Shown: positions 1-5,042 of the stretch, piece by piece | Numbering within the stretch: the first letter of the stretch is position 1 | Layout of the letters: every line of letters begins with the position of its first letter | Assembly (NCBI GenBank): GCA_945788155.1 | Contig: CALZKX010000266.1 | Coordinates: 1 to 5,042, forward strand | Origin: an uncultured Flavobacteriaceae bacterium | GTDB taxonomy: Bacteria > Bacteroidota > Bacteroidia > Flavobacteriales > Flavobacteriaceae | Direction of reading: 5' to 3' | DNA length: 5,042 bases | The notes under the pieces: model-generated | The model's input: only the letters and a program-made list of their open reading frames with translations | The model's database searches: none | Told to the model about the DNA's origin: nothing | Position numbers and translations under genes: made by a program

Positions 1-2
1 AG

Positions 3-110
3 AATAAAACCTATGGTGTATGTCGTGTAACAGGAAAGTTAATCAATAAAAAACGATTAGAACTTGTGCCACATGCTACTTTAAGCATAGAGGCTAAAAA
101 CATGCAATAA
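3..110 (+). CDS. TraR/DksA-family protein, C-terminal end (5' partial)
   Basis: Reading frame 3 is open from the window edge to TAA at 108-110 and gives 35 residues. They align without gaps to the C-terminal zinc-finger part of DksA: YGVC, then GKLI, RLELVPHATL and SIEAK. DksA and TraR proteins bind in the secondary channel of RNA polymerase and, with ppGpp, change initiation at stress and growth genes. The classical finger is C-x2-C-x17-C-x2-C. Here the spacing is kept exactly, but the residues are C (21-23), T (30-32), S (84-86) and A (93-95), so three of four zinc ligands are missing. The nearest pattern I recall is that of zinc-independent DksA paralogues such as Pseudomonas DksA2. The position just upstream of lspA matches the order known in flavobacteria. 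The N-terminal coiled coil with its acidic tip lies outside the window, so activity on polymerase cannot be judged. Confidence 0.85.
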   Translation, partial: NKTYGVCRVTGKLINKKRLELVPHATLSIEAKNMQ

Positions 111-111
111 A

Positions 112-131
112 ATTCCTGAGAAAGCAGGAAT
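112..131 (+). other. Hairpin 1 in the 3' UTR of the dksA-like gene
   Basis: ATTCCTG (112-118) and CAGGAAT (125-131) form a perfect 7-bp stem with a 6-nt loop. It begins 2 nt after the stop codon of the dksA-like gene. The bases that follow (TCTCTT) are only partly U-rich, so this is more likely an RNA 3'-end stabiliser or a helper of the stronger terminator downstream than a terminator itself. Confidence 0.6.
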
Positions 132-134
132 CTC

Positions 135-163
135 TTAATCGATTTTAAAATAAATCCGATTAG
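135..163 (+). other. Hairpin 2 in the 3' UTR, with one bulged base
   Basis: TAATCGATTT (136-145) pairs with AAAT-C-CGATTA (152-162), leaving C156 as a single bulge. This gives ten base pairs around a 6-nt loop, and a T135-G163 wobble can extend the stem. It is AT-rich and weak, has no U-tract, and sits between hairpin 1 and the terminator. CGATTT in its left arm (140-145) can also pair with AAATCG (175-180), the left arm of the terminator, so the two structures could compete. Confidence 0.4.
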
Positions 164-164
164 A

Positions 165-176
165 TTTAATATACAA
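165..176 (+). repeat. 12-bp direct repeat, copy 1
   Basis: TTTAATATACAA occurs here and again, identical, at 261-272, 96 bp downstream. This copy lies just before the terminator stem and overlaps its first two bases. The inner 9-mer TTAATATAC also occurs at 3425-3433 in front of uvrC. The match may be chance in AT-rich spacers or a shared recognition word. Confidence 0.45.
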
Positions 177-209
177 ATCGTTTCAATTTTTTTGAAGCGA
201 TTTTTCTTT
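175..209 (+). terminator. Rho-independent terminator of the dksA-like gene
   Basis: The arms 175-186 and 192-203 form a 12-bp stem with one G-U wobble (T181-G197) around a 5-nt loop of T. A U-rich run, TTTTTCTTT, covers 201-209 and overlaps the base of the stem. This is a typical intrinsic terminator for an AT-rich genome. It lies 65 nt after the stop codon of the dksA-like gene and well before lspA, so lspA probably needs its own promoter. The stem is nearly symmetric but its T-tract favours the plus strand, and the convergent side has no gene that would use it. Confidence 0.8.
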
Positions 210-244
210 AACTATTTTTAATATTTTAAACAGAAAAATAATTT

Positions 245-252
245 TATTTTTG
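245..252 (+). promoter_or_regulatory. Candidate lspA promoter (-7 box)
   Basis: TATTTTTG matches the Bacteroidetes -7 consensus TAnnTTTG at every fixed position. It lies after the terminator and 66 bp before the lspA ATG, which would give a leader of about 60 nt. No convincing TTG or TTTG -33 element is found 17 to 23 bp upstream, where the sequence is only A/T-rich. T-rich spacers produce this box by chance, so the call rests mainly on position and on lspA needing a promoter after the terminator. Confidence 0.35.
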
Positions 253-260
253 GAAATAGT

Positions 261-272
261 TTTAATATACAA
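261..272 (+). repeat. 12-bp direct repeat, copy 2
   Basis: This is the second exact copy of TTTAATATACAA (first copy at 165-176). It would fall around or just after the start site predicted from the 245-252 box, that is, within the early lspA leader. No function can be assigned from sequence alone. Confidence 0.45.
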
Positions 273-318
273 CACTCTTGAGTTTAACTAATAGATTCCC
301 TCTTTCGTGGGAAAACTT

Positions 319-975
319 ATGTCCTTAAAAAAAGCCTCAATTCTAATTATTATAATTCTTCTTGTTGACCAAATATCCAAGATATACATAAAAACACATT
401 TCGAACTGGGTGATGAAATCAAGGTATTTAACTGGTTCCGTATTTTGTTTGTAGAGAATGACGGAATGGCTTGGGGAGCTAAGCTAAGTGATTTTATTTC
501 GGTCATTACAGATAGAACAGCCAAAGTTATTCTTACAAGTTTTAGGTTGGTCGCCATTGTTGGTATTGGTTATTGGCTGTGGAGTTCCATAAAAAATAAA
601 GGTTCAAGAATCTTGATTGCTGCAGTTTCCCTCATATTTGCTGGAGCCTTTGGAAATATTATAGACTCTGTTTTTTACGGAGTTTTGTTTAATGACAGCT
701 ATGGTCAAGTAGCATCCTTTTTGCCTAGCGCTGGAGGATATGATGGCTTATTACATGGTAAAGTGGTAGATATGCTACATTTTCCAATGTGGAAAGGGTA
801 TTTGCCAGATTGGATTCCGTTTTACGGAGGCAACTATTTTACGTTTTTTAATCCAGTTTTTAATATTGCAGATATGGCAATAAGCTCAGGAGTAGGAATG
901 TTATTAGTGTTTAATAAACGAGCGTTTCCAAAAGCAGAGAGAATTATTGAAACTGATATACTTTATGAGGAGTAA
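319..975 (+). CDS. lspA: Lipoprotein signal peptidase (signal peptidase II)
   Basis: This inner-membrane aspartyl protease (218 aa) removes the signal peptide from prolipoproteins after Lgt has added diacylglycerol to the lipobox cysteine. Family motifs appear in order: D17-Q18 and K21 at the end of helix 1; N47, G49 and W52 in the N-x-G-x-x-W block; G109, G112, N113 and D116 in the GAFGNIID block; and N182, A184, D185 near the C-terminus. D116 and D185 are the expected catalytic pair. Hydrophobic helices fall at about 6-16, 77-88, 98-114 and 180-198. The long loop at about 125-178, containing GKVVDML, makes it longer than the usual 160-170 aa; I know this feature from Bacteroidetes homologues. 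I chose ATG 319 over the in-frame GTG at 307 because homologues begin with MSLKKA-like residues. It has no Shine-Dalgarno sequence, as is normal here. Its last ten codons overlap the end of the convergent cyclo-ligase gene. Confidence 0.96.
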   Translation: MSLKKASILIIIILLVDQISKIYIKTHFELGDEIKVFNWFRILFVENDGMAWGAKLSDFISVITDRTAKVILTSFRLVAIVGIGYWLWSSIKNKGSRILIAAVSLIFAGAFGNIIDSVFYGVLFNDSYGQVASFLPSAGGYDGLLHGKVVDMLHFPMWKGYLPDWIPFYGGNYFTFFNPVFNIADMAISSGVGMLLVFNKRAFPKAERIIETDILYEE

Positions 976-1510
976 CACAAAAATTAAGTGGTACATCGCC
1001 ATTATAAACATCGTCTATATCTTCCTCAACTTCAAATAGCGACAAACCAATTTTCAGAATTTCAGGCTTGCAATCAACTAAAAAATTATCATAATAACCT
1101 TTGCCATAACCCACTCGATGTCCTTGCTTATCAAAACATAATAAAGGCACAAAAACCACATTAATTTTTGAATTTTTTATTGGGATACCATCTACAGGCT
1201 CAGGGATATTGCAGTGGTTAGGTTTTATAACTGTATTATCAGTAAGTAAATAATTTTCAAGGGTAATAGTCTTAAAATTACTTTTAGAAATAACAGTATG
1301 CTTGTCTTTGCCTGCGAGAATATTCAAAATATAATCTGTGTTAATTTCTTTATGTTCGGTAATTGATAAGAAAATATGGTAGAAGGATTTATCCCAAATA
1401 TCAAGCGTCAATAATTGATTGGCAATAGCTAAACTTTTGTCATCAATATCTTCAATTGACAATGTATTTCGAAGCACTTTATATCTTTTTCTAAGTTCCT
1501 TTTTTGTCAT
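944..1510 (-). CDS. ygfA: 5-formyltetrahydrofolate cyclo-ligase (MTHFS)
   Basis: This cytoplasmic enzyme converts 5-formyl-THF plus ATP to 5,10-methenyl-THF. It recycles a dead-end folate that inhibits other folate enzymes. The 188-aa length is typical. Visible features are the basic N-terminus KKELRKRYK (3-11) that contributes to ATP binding, EHKEINT (52-58) in the substrate region, VPLLCFD (121-127), the signature GHRVGYGKGYYD (130-141), and the C-terminal block VPLNFCVTP (173-181). Nothing is missing or broken. Its ATG overlaps the stop of the preceding hydrolase gene as ATGA (1510-1507), which indicates one mRNA and probably translational coupling. Its 3' end runs 32 bp into convergent lspA and leaves no room for a terminator between them. 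Family assignment is firm. The meaning of its grouping with rimK is inference (see findings). Confidence 0.95.
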   Translation of the reverse strand: MTKKELRKRYKVLRNTLSIEDIDDKSLAIANQLLTLDIWDKSFYHIFLSITEHKEINTDYILNILAGKDKHTVISKSNFKTITLENYLLTDNTVIKPNHCNIPEPVDGIPIKNSKINVVFVPLLCFDKQGHRVGYGKGYYDNFLVDCKPEILKIGLSLFEVEEDIDDVYNGDVPLNFCVTPHKVYQFQ

Positions 1511-2475
1511 TCGGTAAGCTTTGTAGAAATATGGTAAATGGCATCACCTTGATACACCAAAGGCGATTGATTGATATTAAATATATAGCCATTGTTAGGT
1601 GCCTTTACAAAATGATTAAAACTCCCATAAGGGTCTGTAATATGCCCAATAACATCACCTTTATTTACCTTGGTATTAATAGCAATTGAAGCTTTAAACA
1701 TGCCAGAATATTTGGCTCTAATCCATTTACTTTCTAAGATGAACACACAAGGTTTTTTTGGTTTAGAAACTTTAAATTTTGAGCCTAACATCTCTAAATG
1801 ATGCAACACGCGCTTAGCACCATTGACACCTGTATTAGTAATTGTTGGATGAATATTAAATGATTTCCCGCCTTCAAAAAGCAACATTGGGATGCCTAAT
1901 TTATAACTCGAATTTCTAAATGTTTTGTTGAGGTTTTTAGAGTAATAAACAAAAGGTGAGCCAAAGACTTCGGCCAACTCATCTAGGATAACCTCTCCTT
2001 TCTTAATACGTATTTGTGCCGAATTAAACCGATCTGCACCTCCAGTATGAAAGTCCATGATTAAATCGGCATGAGGCACAATTTCGGTGATGAGCTTGTG
2101 AGCTACTCTACTTGCTAAAGAACCAGATTTGCCTCCAGGAAAAACCCGATTTAAATCACGACCATCAGGAAACTCTCTATCCATATGTATAAAACCAAAC
2201 ACATTAATTACTGGAATACAAATAATGGTTCCTTTTTTAGGTTTGTTGATGCCTTTAGCAATAATTTGCCTCACTATTTCAACACCATTTATTTCATCAC
2301 CATGAATACCAGCTGTAATTAAAATAGTTGGGCCAGGTTTTTTAGAGCGTTCAATAATTACAGGAACATCAATGGTGTTTTGAGTATGCAATTTGGCAAC
2401 GTTAAAACTAACAGTTGCGCTTTTGCCAAGAGCAACCTTTTCACCTAATATTTCTAAAACATCTTTTTCGCTCAT
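1507..2475 (-). CDS. Succinylglutamate desuccinylase/aspartoacylase-family zinc amidohydrolase
   Basis: The 322-aa protein belongs to the AstE/AspA group of the M14 carboxypeptidase fold. These enzymes cut an amide bond beside an acidic amino acid using one zinc ion. The zinc ligands are visible as H58 and E61 in GIHGDE and H143 in DFHTGG. DLNRVFPG (107-114) matches the substrate-binding D-x-N-R-x-F block, and E201 in LLFEGG is the likely catalytic glutamate. The C-terminal part (about 245-318) looks like a small beta domain, with NKGDVIGHI and KAPNNGYIF. It has no signal peptide, so it is probably cytoplasmic. It starts 3 bp after the rimK stop and overlaps the next ATG by 4 bp, so it is the middle gene of a three-gene operon. 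No arginine-degradation (ast) genes are nearby, so a true AstE role is unlikely. The substrate is unknown; processing of a RimK-made glutamyl product is inferred from context only. Confidence 0.88.
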   Translation of the reverse strand: MSEKDVLEILGEKVALGKSATVSFNVAKLHTQNTIDVPVIIERSKKPGPTILITAGIHGDEINGVEIVRQIIAKGINKPKKGTIICIPVINVFGFIHMDREFPDGRDLNRVFPGGKSGSLASRVAHKLITEIVPHADLIMDFHTGGADRFNSAQIRIKKGEVILDELAEVFGSPFVYYSKNLNKTFRNSSYKLGIPMLLFEGGKSFNIHPTITNTGVNGAKRVLHHLEMLGSKFKVSKPKKPCVFILESKWIRAKYSGMFKASIAINTKVNKGDVIGHITDPYGSFNHFVKAPNNGYIFNINQSPLVYQGDAIYHISTKLTE

Positions 2476-2478
2476 TGT

Positions 2479-3354
2479 TTAGTTTCTATTACGCTCAATA
2501 TAAGTTATAATGGCTCTTGCAATATTTTTATGTGTAGCTGTTTCAATACCTTCCAGCCCTGGAGTTGAATTTACTTCCAATAATAATGGTCCTCTTGCCG
2601 ATTGCAACATATCGACACCACAAACGGGAAGTTTTAACGCATGCGAGGCATTCATTGCTACTTTTAGTTCGGCTTCATTAAGTTTTATAATTTCAGCCAA
2701 TCCACCTCTATGCAAATTAGAACGAAATTCACCTTCTTTACCTTGACGCTTCATGGCACCAACAACATGACCATCGACTACCAAAGCTCTAATATCCGAA
2801 CCTTTTGCTTCAGCAATATATTCTTGCACCAAAGCTCGAGCTTGGAGCCCATTAAATGCTTCAAGTACAGATTCGGCGGCATTTTTTGTTTCAGCAAGAA
2901 CAACCCCAAGACCTTGAGTTCCTTCTAATAATTTTATGATGACAGGAGTTCCGCCAACATGAGCAATAACCTCTTCAACATCTCTGGAATAATTAGTGAA
3001 TACTGTTTTTGGCATTCCAATTCCAGCTTTACTTAACCGTTGAAAACTTCTCAGTTTATCTCTAGATCTAATAATAGCATCTGAGGTTACCGTAGTAAAT
3101 ACATTCATCATCTCAAACTGGCGTACAACAGCACAACCAAAAAAAGTAACCGAAGCTCCAATACGTGGAATAATGGCATCGACATAATCTAAATAGCGAT
3201 CCTGATAGTAAATGGTTGGTTTTTCTTTTTCAATAATGATGTCACATTTCAAAGGATCAACAATTTCAATATCATGACCACGGTTTTCCCCTTCTTCTAT
3301 CAATCGTCTTGTTGAATATAAATTTTCATTTCTTGATAGAATAACAATGTTCAT
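2479..3354 (-). CDS. rimK: RimK, ribosomal protein S6--L-glutamate ligase (ATP-grasp)
   Basis: RimK uses ATP to add alpha-linked glutamates to the C-terminus of ribosomal protein S6, and E. coli RimK also makes free poly-alpha-glutamate. The 291-aa sequence follows E. coli RimK (300 aa) closely along its length: MNIVILSR and LYS at the start, IIPRIG (61-66), RQFEM (78-82), RSRDKLRS (96-103), K141, the ATP-binding loop EGTQGLG (144-150), QEYI (177-180), KEGEFRSNLHRGG (206-218), CGVDML and LEVNSTPGLEG. The Mg-binding residues D248, E260 and N262 are all present. CofF and MptN, which add glutamate to F420 or tetrahydromethanopterin, are relatives, but this protein is closer to RimK. The ATG at 3354 is secure: the in-frame stop TAG lies at 3390-3388 with no other start between. 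It is first in the minus-strand operon and divergent from uvrC. Whether S6 is the target here cannot be seen. Confidence 0.95.
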   Translation of the reverse strand: MNIVILSRNENLYSTRRLIEEGENRGHDIEIVDPLKCDIIIEKEKPTIYYQDRYLDYVDAIIPRIGASVTFFGCAVVRQFEMMNVFTTVTSDAIIRSRDKLRSFQRLSKAGIGMPKTVFTNYSRDVEEVIAHVGGTPVIIKLLEGTQGLGVVLAETKNAAESVLEAFNGLQARALVQEYIAEAKGSDIRALVVDGHVVGAMKRQGKEGEFRSNLHRGGLAEIIKLNEAELKVAMNASHALKLPVCGVDMLQSARGPLLLEVNSTPGLEGIETATHKNIARAIITYIERNRN

Positions 3355-3357
3355 GCA

Positions 3358-3429
3358 ATTAATTGTAGATATTATTGACGCAAGATACTAAAAAAGCTAT
3401 ATGAATTTTTACAATATCTAGGAATTAAT
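3358..3429. repeat. Imperfect inverted repeat between rimK and uvrC
   Basis: The left arm ATTAAT-TG-TAGATATT (3358-3373) mirrors the right arm AATATCTA-GGA-ATTAAT (3413-3429). Blocks of 8 and 6 bp match perfectly, separated by unmatched 2- or 3-nt linkers. The arms lie 39 bp apart and fill most of the 88-bp divergent spacer. The left arm falls in the rimK leader, and the right arm directly precedes the uvrC -7 box. It could be a paired regulator site serving both genes, or chance in AT-rich DNA. Confidence 0.4.
3381..3414 (-). promoter_or_regulatory. Weak candidate promoter of the rimK operon
   Basis: On the minus strand TATCTTG (3387-3381) resembles the -7 box TAnnTTTG but lacks one T. A TTG (3414-3412) lies 24 bp upstream of it, slightly beyond the usual 17-23 bp. 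Transcription would begin about 20 nt before the rimK ATG and would serve all three minus-strand genes. No better match exists in the spacer, so the call is tentative. Confidence 0.25.
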
Positions 3430-3430
3430 A

Positions 3431-3438
3431 TACCTTTG
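3431..3438 (+). promoter_or_regulatory. Candidate uvrC -7 box next to the start codon
   Basis: TACCTTTG matches the Bacteroidetes consensus TAnnTTTG exactly. It ends only 4 bp before the uvrC ATG, so if it is used the transcript would begin at or next to the start codon and be leaderless or nearly so. No clear TTG lies 17-23 bp upstream; only ATTTTTAC is found there. The match may be chance. Confidence 0.35.
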
Positions 3439-3442
3439 AGTA

Positions 3443-5042
3443 ATGACTAAATCTCCTTTAGAAATACAATTACAAACCTTACCAACCTTACCTGGAGTAT
3501 ATCAATATTATGATGCAAATGATACTATAATCTACGTTGGAAAAGCAAAAAATCTAAAAAAAAGAGTAAGCTCTTATTTTACTAAAACTCACGAAAATGG
3601 AAAAACCCGTATTCTCGTAAAAAAGATAGCAAAGATCAAGCATATTGTGGTTGATACTGAAACTGATGCGCTTTTATTGGAGAATAACTTAATAAAAAAG
3701 TACAAACCAAGATATAATGTACTGTTGAAAGACGACAAATCGTATCCTTGGATATGTATTAAAAACGAACGTTTTTCAAGAGTGTTTCAAACCAGAAGAC
3801 TTATAAAAGATGGCAGTGAATATTTTGGACCTTACACTAGTGTAAAAACGGTTTACACGCTTTTGGATTTAATAAGAGGCTTGTATCAATTGCGCACTTG
3901 TAATTACGATTTGTCACAAGAAAAAATTGATGCAGGGAAATACAAAGTATGCCTAGAATATCACTTAGGAAACTGTAAAGGACCATGTGAAGGAAAAGAA
4001 ACAGTTGAAGAATATGAAGAAAATATAAAAGCCATTCGAGAAATTTTAAAAGGAAATTTTAAAGACTCTTTACAGCGTTTTAAACAGCAAATGAACGACC
4101 TTGCAAAGGATATGCATTTTGAAGAAGCCCAAAAAGTAAAGGATAAAATAGATATTCTTGAAAATTATCAAGCTAAATCAACCATTGTTAACCCCAAAAT
4201 AAACAATGTTGATGTATTCTCCATTGTGAGCGACGAAAGCTATGCGTATGTAAATTTTTTACAGATTTCATTAGGCTCCATTGTTAGGTCACATACACTA
4301 GAAATTAAAAAGAAACTGGACGAAACAGATAAAGAATTGCTGGAAATTGCCATTATTGAAATTAGGCAACGATTCCATTCCTTATCAAAAGAAATTTATG
4401 TCCCTTTTAAAATTGATGTTGGAGAGGATGTAAAAGCGACCATTCCAAAATTGGGAGACAAAAAACACATTTTAGATTTATCTATTAGAAATGCGAAATA
4501 TTACAGATTAGAACAGTTAAAGCAAGTAAAAATTGTAGATCCAGATAGACATGCCAATCGCATTATGGCACAAATGAAAGCCGATTTACGATTAAAAGAA
4601 GAACCTAGACACATTGAGTGTTTTGACAACAGTAATATACAAGGGACTCATCCTGTGGCAGCTTGCGTGGTGTTTAAAAATGGCAAACCTAATAAAAAAG
4701 AGTATAGGCATTTTAATATTAAAACCGTTGAAGGACCAGACGATTTTGCCTCTATGGAAGAAGTGGTTTACAGACGATACAAACGATTGCTGGATGAAAA
4801 ACAATCGCTACCTCAGCTAATAATTATAGATGGCGGAAAAGGACAATTATCTTCTGCCTTAAAAAGTTTAGATGCCTTAAATTTAAGAGGAAAAATTGCC
4901 ATTATTGGAATTGCTAAACGTTTAGAAGAATTATTCTATCCAAACGATCCAATTCCATTATATTTAGATAAAAAAAGCGAGACGCTTAAAATAATTCAGC
5001 AATTGCGTAATGAAGCACATCGTTTTGGCATAGAACACCATA
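3443..5042 (+). CDS. uvrC: UvrABC excinuclease subunit C (3' partial)
   Basis: UvrC makes both incisions beside a DNA lesion after loading by UvrA and UvrB. The 533 residues present include the N-terminal GIY-YIG nuclease (G18-V-Y20, Y31-V-G33, R41 and catalytic E80) for the 3' cut. Four cysteines follow (C153, C170, C178, C182), the spacing expected for the UvrC iron-sulfur cluster. Next come a UVR motif at about 206-241 that contacts UvrB, and the RNase H-like nuclease for the 5' cut, with D395 in CFDNSN, D463 in IIDGGKGQ and H525 in RNEAHRFG. The window ends eight residues after that His, so the tandem helix-hairpin-helix domain and stop codon (family length about 600 aa) are outside. ATG 3443 is the only reasonable start, because an in-frame TGA lies at 3437-3439 and the protein opens like flavobacterial UvrC. 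It is divergent from rimK. No defect is visible. Confidence 0.97.
   Translation, partial: MTKSPLEIQLQTLPTLPGVYQYYDANDTIIYVGKAKNLKKRVSSYFTKTHENGKTRILVKKIAKIKHIVVDTETDALLLENNLIKKYKPRYNVLLKDDKSYPWICIKNERFSRVFQTRRLIKDGSEYFGPYTSVKTVYTLLDLIRGLYQLRTCNYDLSQEKIDAGKYKVCLEYHLGNCKGPCEGKETVEEYEENIKAIREILKGNFKDSLQRFKQQMNDLAKDMHFEEAQKVKDKIDILENYQAKSTIVNPKINNVDVFSIVSDESYAYVNFLQISLGSIVRSHTLEIKKKLDETDKELLEIAIIEIRQRFHSLSKEIYVPFKIDVGEDVKATIPKLGDKKHILDLSIRNAKYYRLEQLKQVKIVDPDRHANRIMAQMKADLRLKEEPRHIECFDNSNIQGTHPVAACVVFKNGKPNKKEYRHFNIKTVEGPDDFASMEEVVYRRYKRLLDEKQSLPQLIIIDGGKGQLSSALKSLDALNLRGKIAIIGIAKRLEELFYPNDPIPLYLDKKSETLKIIQQLRNEAHRFGIEHH

Noticed and set aside
112..131. First hairpin as the main terminator of the dksA-like gene
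   Set aside because: The stem is followed by TCTCTT, not a real T-tract. The hairpin at 175-203 with TTTTTCTTT is a much better terminator.
307..318. GTG at 307 as the lspA start
   Set aside because: It would add only four residues (MGKL) that are not typical of LspA. ATG 319 gives the usual MSLKKA-type beginning.
288..557. 89-codon open frame on the minus strand over the start of lspA
   Set aside because: It lies opposite the well-conserved lspA coding region, shows no recognisable domain, and has no promoter or partner gene. It is a shadow of lspA.
1504..1689. 61-codon plus-strand open frame antisense to the 3' end of the amidohydrolase gene
   Set aside because: It overlaps the conserved C-terminal domain of the real gene and has no family signature.
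1507..2475. True succinylglutamate desuccinylase (astE) of the arginine succinyltransferase pathway
   Set aside because: No ast pathway genes are adjacent, and linkage to rimK points to a different substrate. Only the family name is supported.
2510..2928. Two plus-strand open frames (2510-2746 and 2710-2928) antisense to rimK
   Set aside because: Both mirror highly conserved RimK codons, overlap each other in different frames and resemble no protein.
4592..4820. Two open frames (4592-4804 minus, 4614-4820 plus) inside uvrC
   Set aside because: The region encodes the conserved RNase H-like nuclease of UvrC in another frame, so these are shadows.

Overview
The window looks like ordinary core chromosome of a low-GC Bacteroidetes bacterium, most likely a marine or environmental member of the Flavobacteriaceae. 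Three things point there. The TraR/DksA-like gene followed by lspA is an order I know from flavobacteria. The LspA and RimK sequences have flavobacterial features. The starts lack Shine-Dalgarno sequences, and the spacers contain TAnnTTTG boxes, the Bacteroidetes form of the -7 element. I see no tRNA, rRNA, insertion sequence, prophage or CRISPR array.

Layout. (a) 3-110 (+): the last 35 codons of a TraR/DksA-family protein whose zinc finger has lost three of its four cysteines. (b) 111-318: a 208-bp spacer with three successive hairpins, the third an intrinsic terminator, then a candidate lspA promoter. A 12-bp direct repeat lies on both sides of that promoter. (c) 319-975 (+): lspA, lipoprotein signal peptidase II. 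(d) 3354 down to 944 (-): a tightly packed three-gene unit. It runs from rimK (ATP-grasp glutamate ligase), through an AstE/AspA-type zinc amidohydrolase, to 5-formyltetrahydrofolate cyclo-ligase. The first two genes are 3 bp apart and the second and third overlap by 4 bp (ATGA). The last gene runs 32 bp into the 3' end of lspA from the opposite side. (e) 3355-3442: an 88-bp divergent promoter region containing an imperfect inverted repeat. (f) 3443-5042 (+): uvrC, cut by the window end shortly after the catalytic His of its nuclease domain.

How the genes relate. The dksA-like gene and lspA lie in the same direction but a strong terminator separates them. The minus-strand operon is the most interesting part. 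An ATP-grasp enzyme that adds glutamates to a carboxyl terminus is co-transcribed with an M14-fold zinc hydrolase whose relatives cut amide bonds next to acidic amino acids. This suggests a possible glutamylation writer and eraser. The third gene is a folate enzyme, so a folate-polyglutamate role is an alternative. Neither idea is proven by the sequence. uvrC, a nucleotide excision repair gene, faces away and probably shares only the promoter region.
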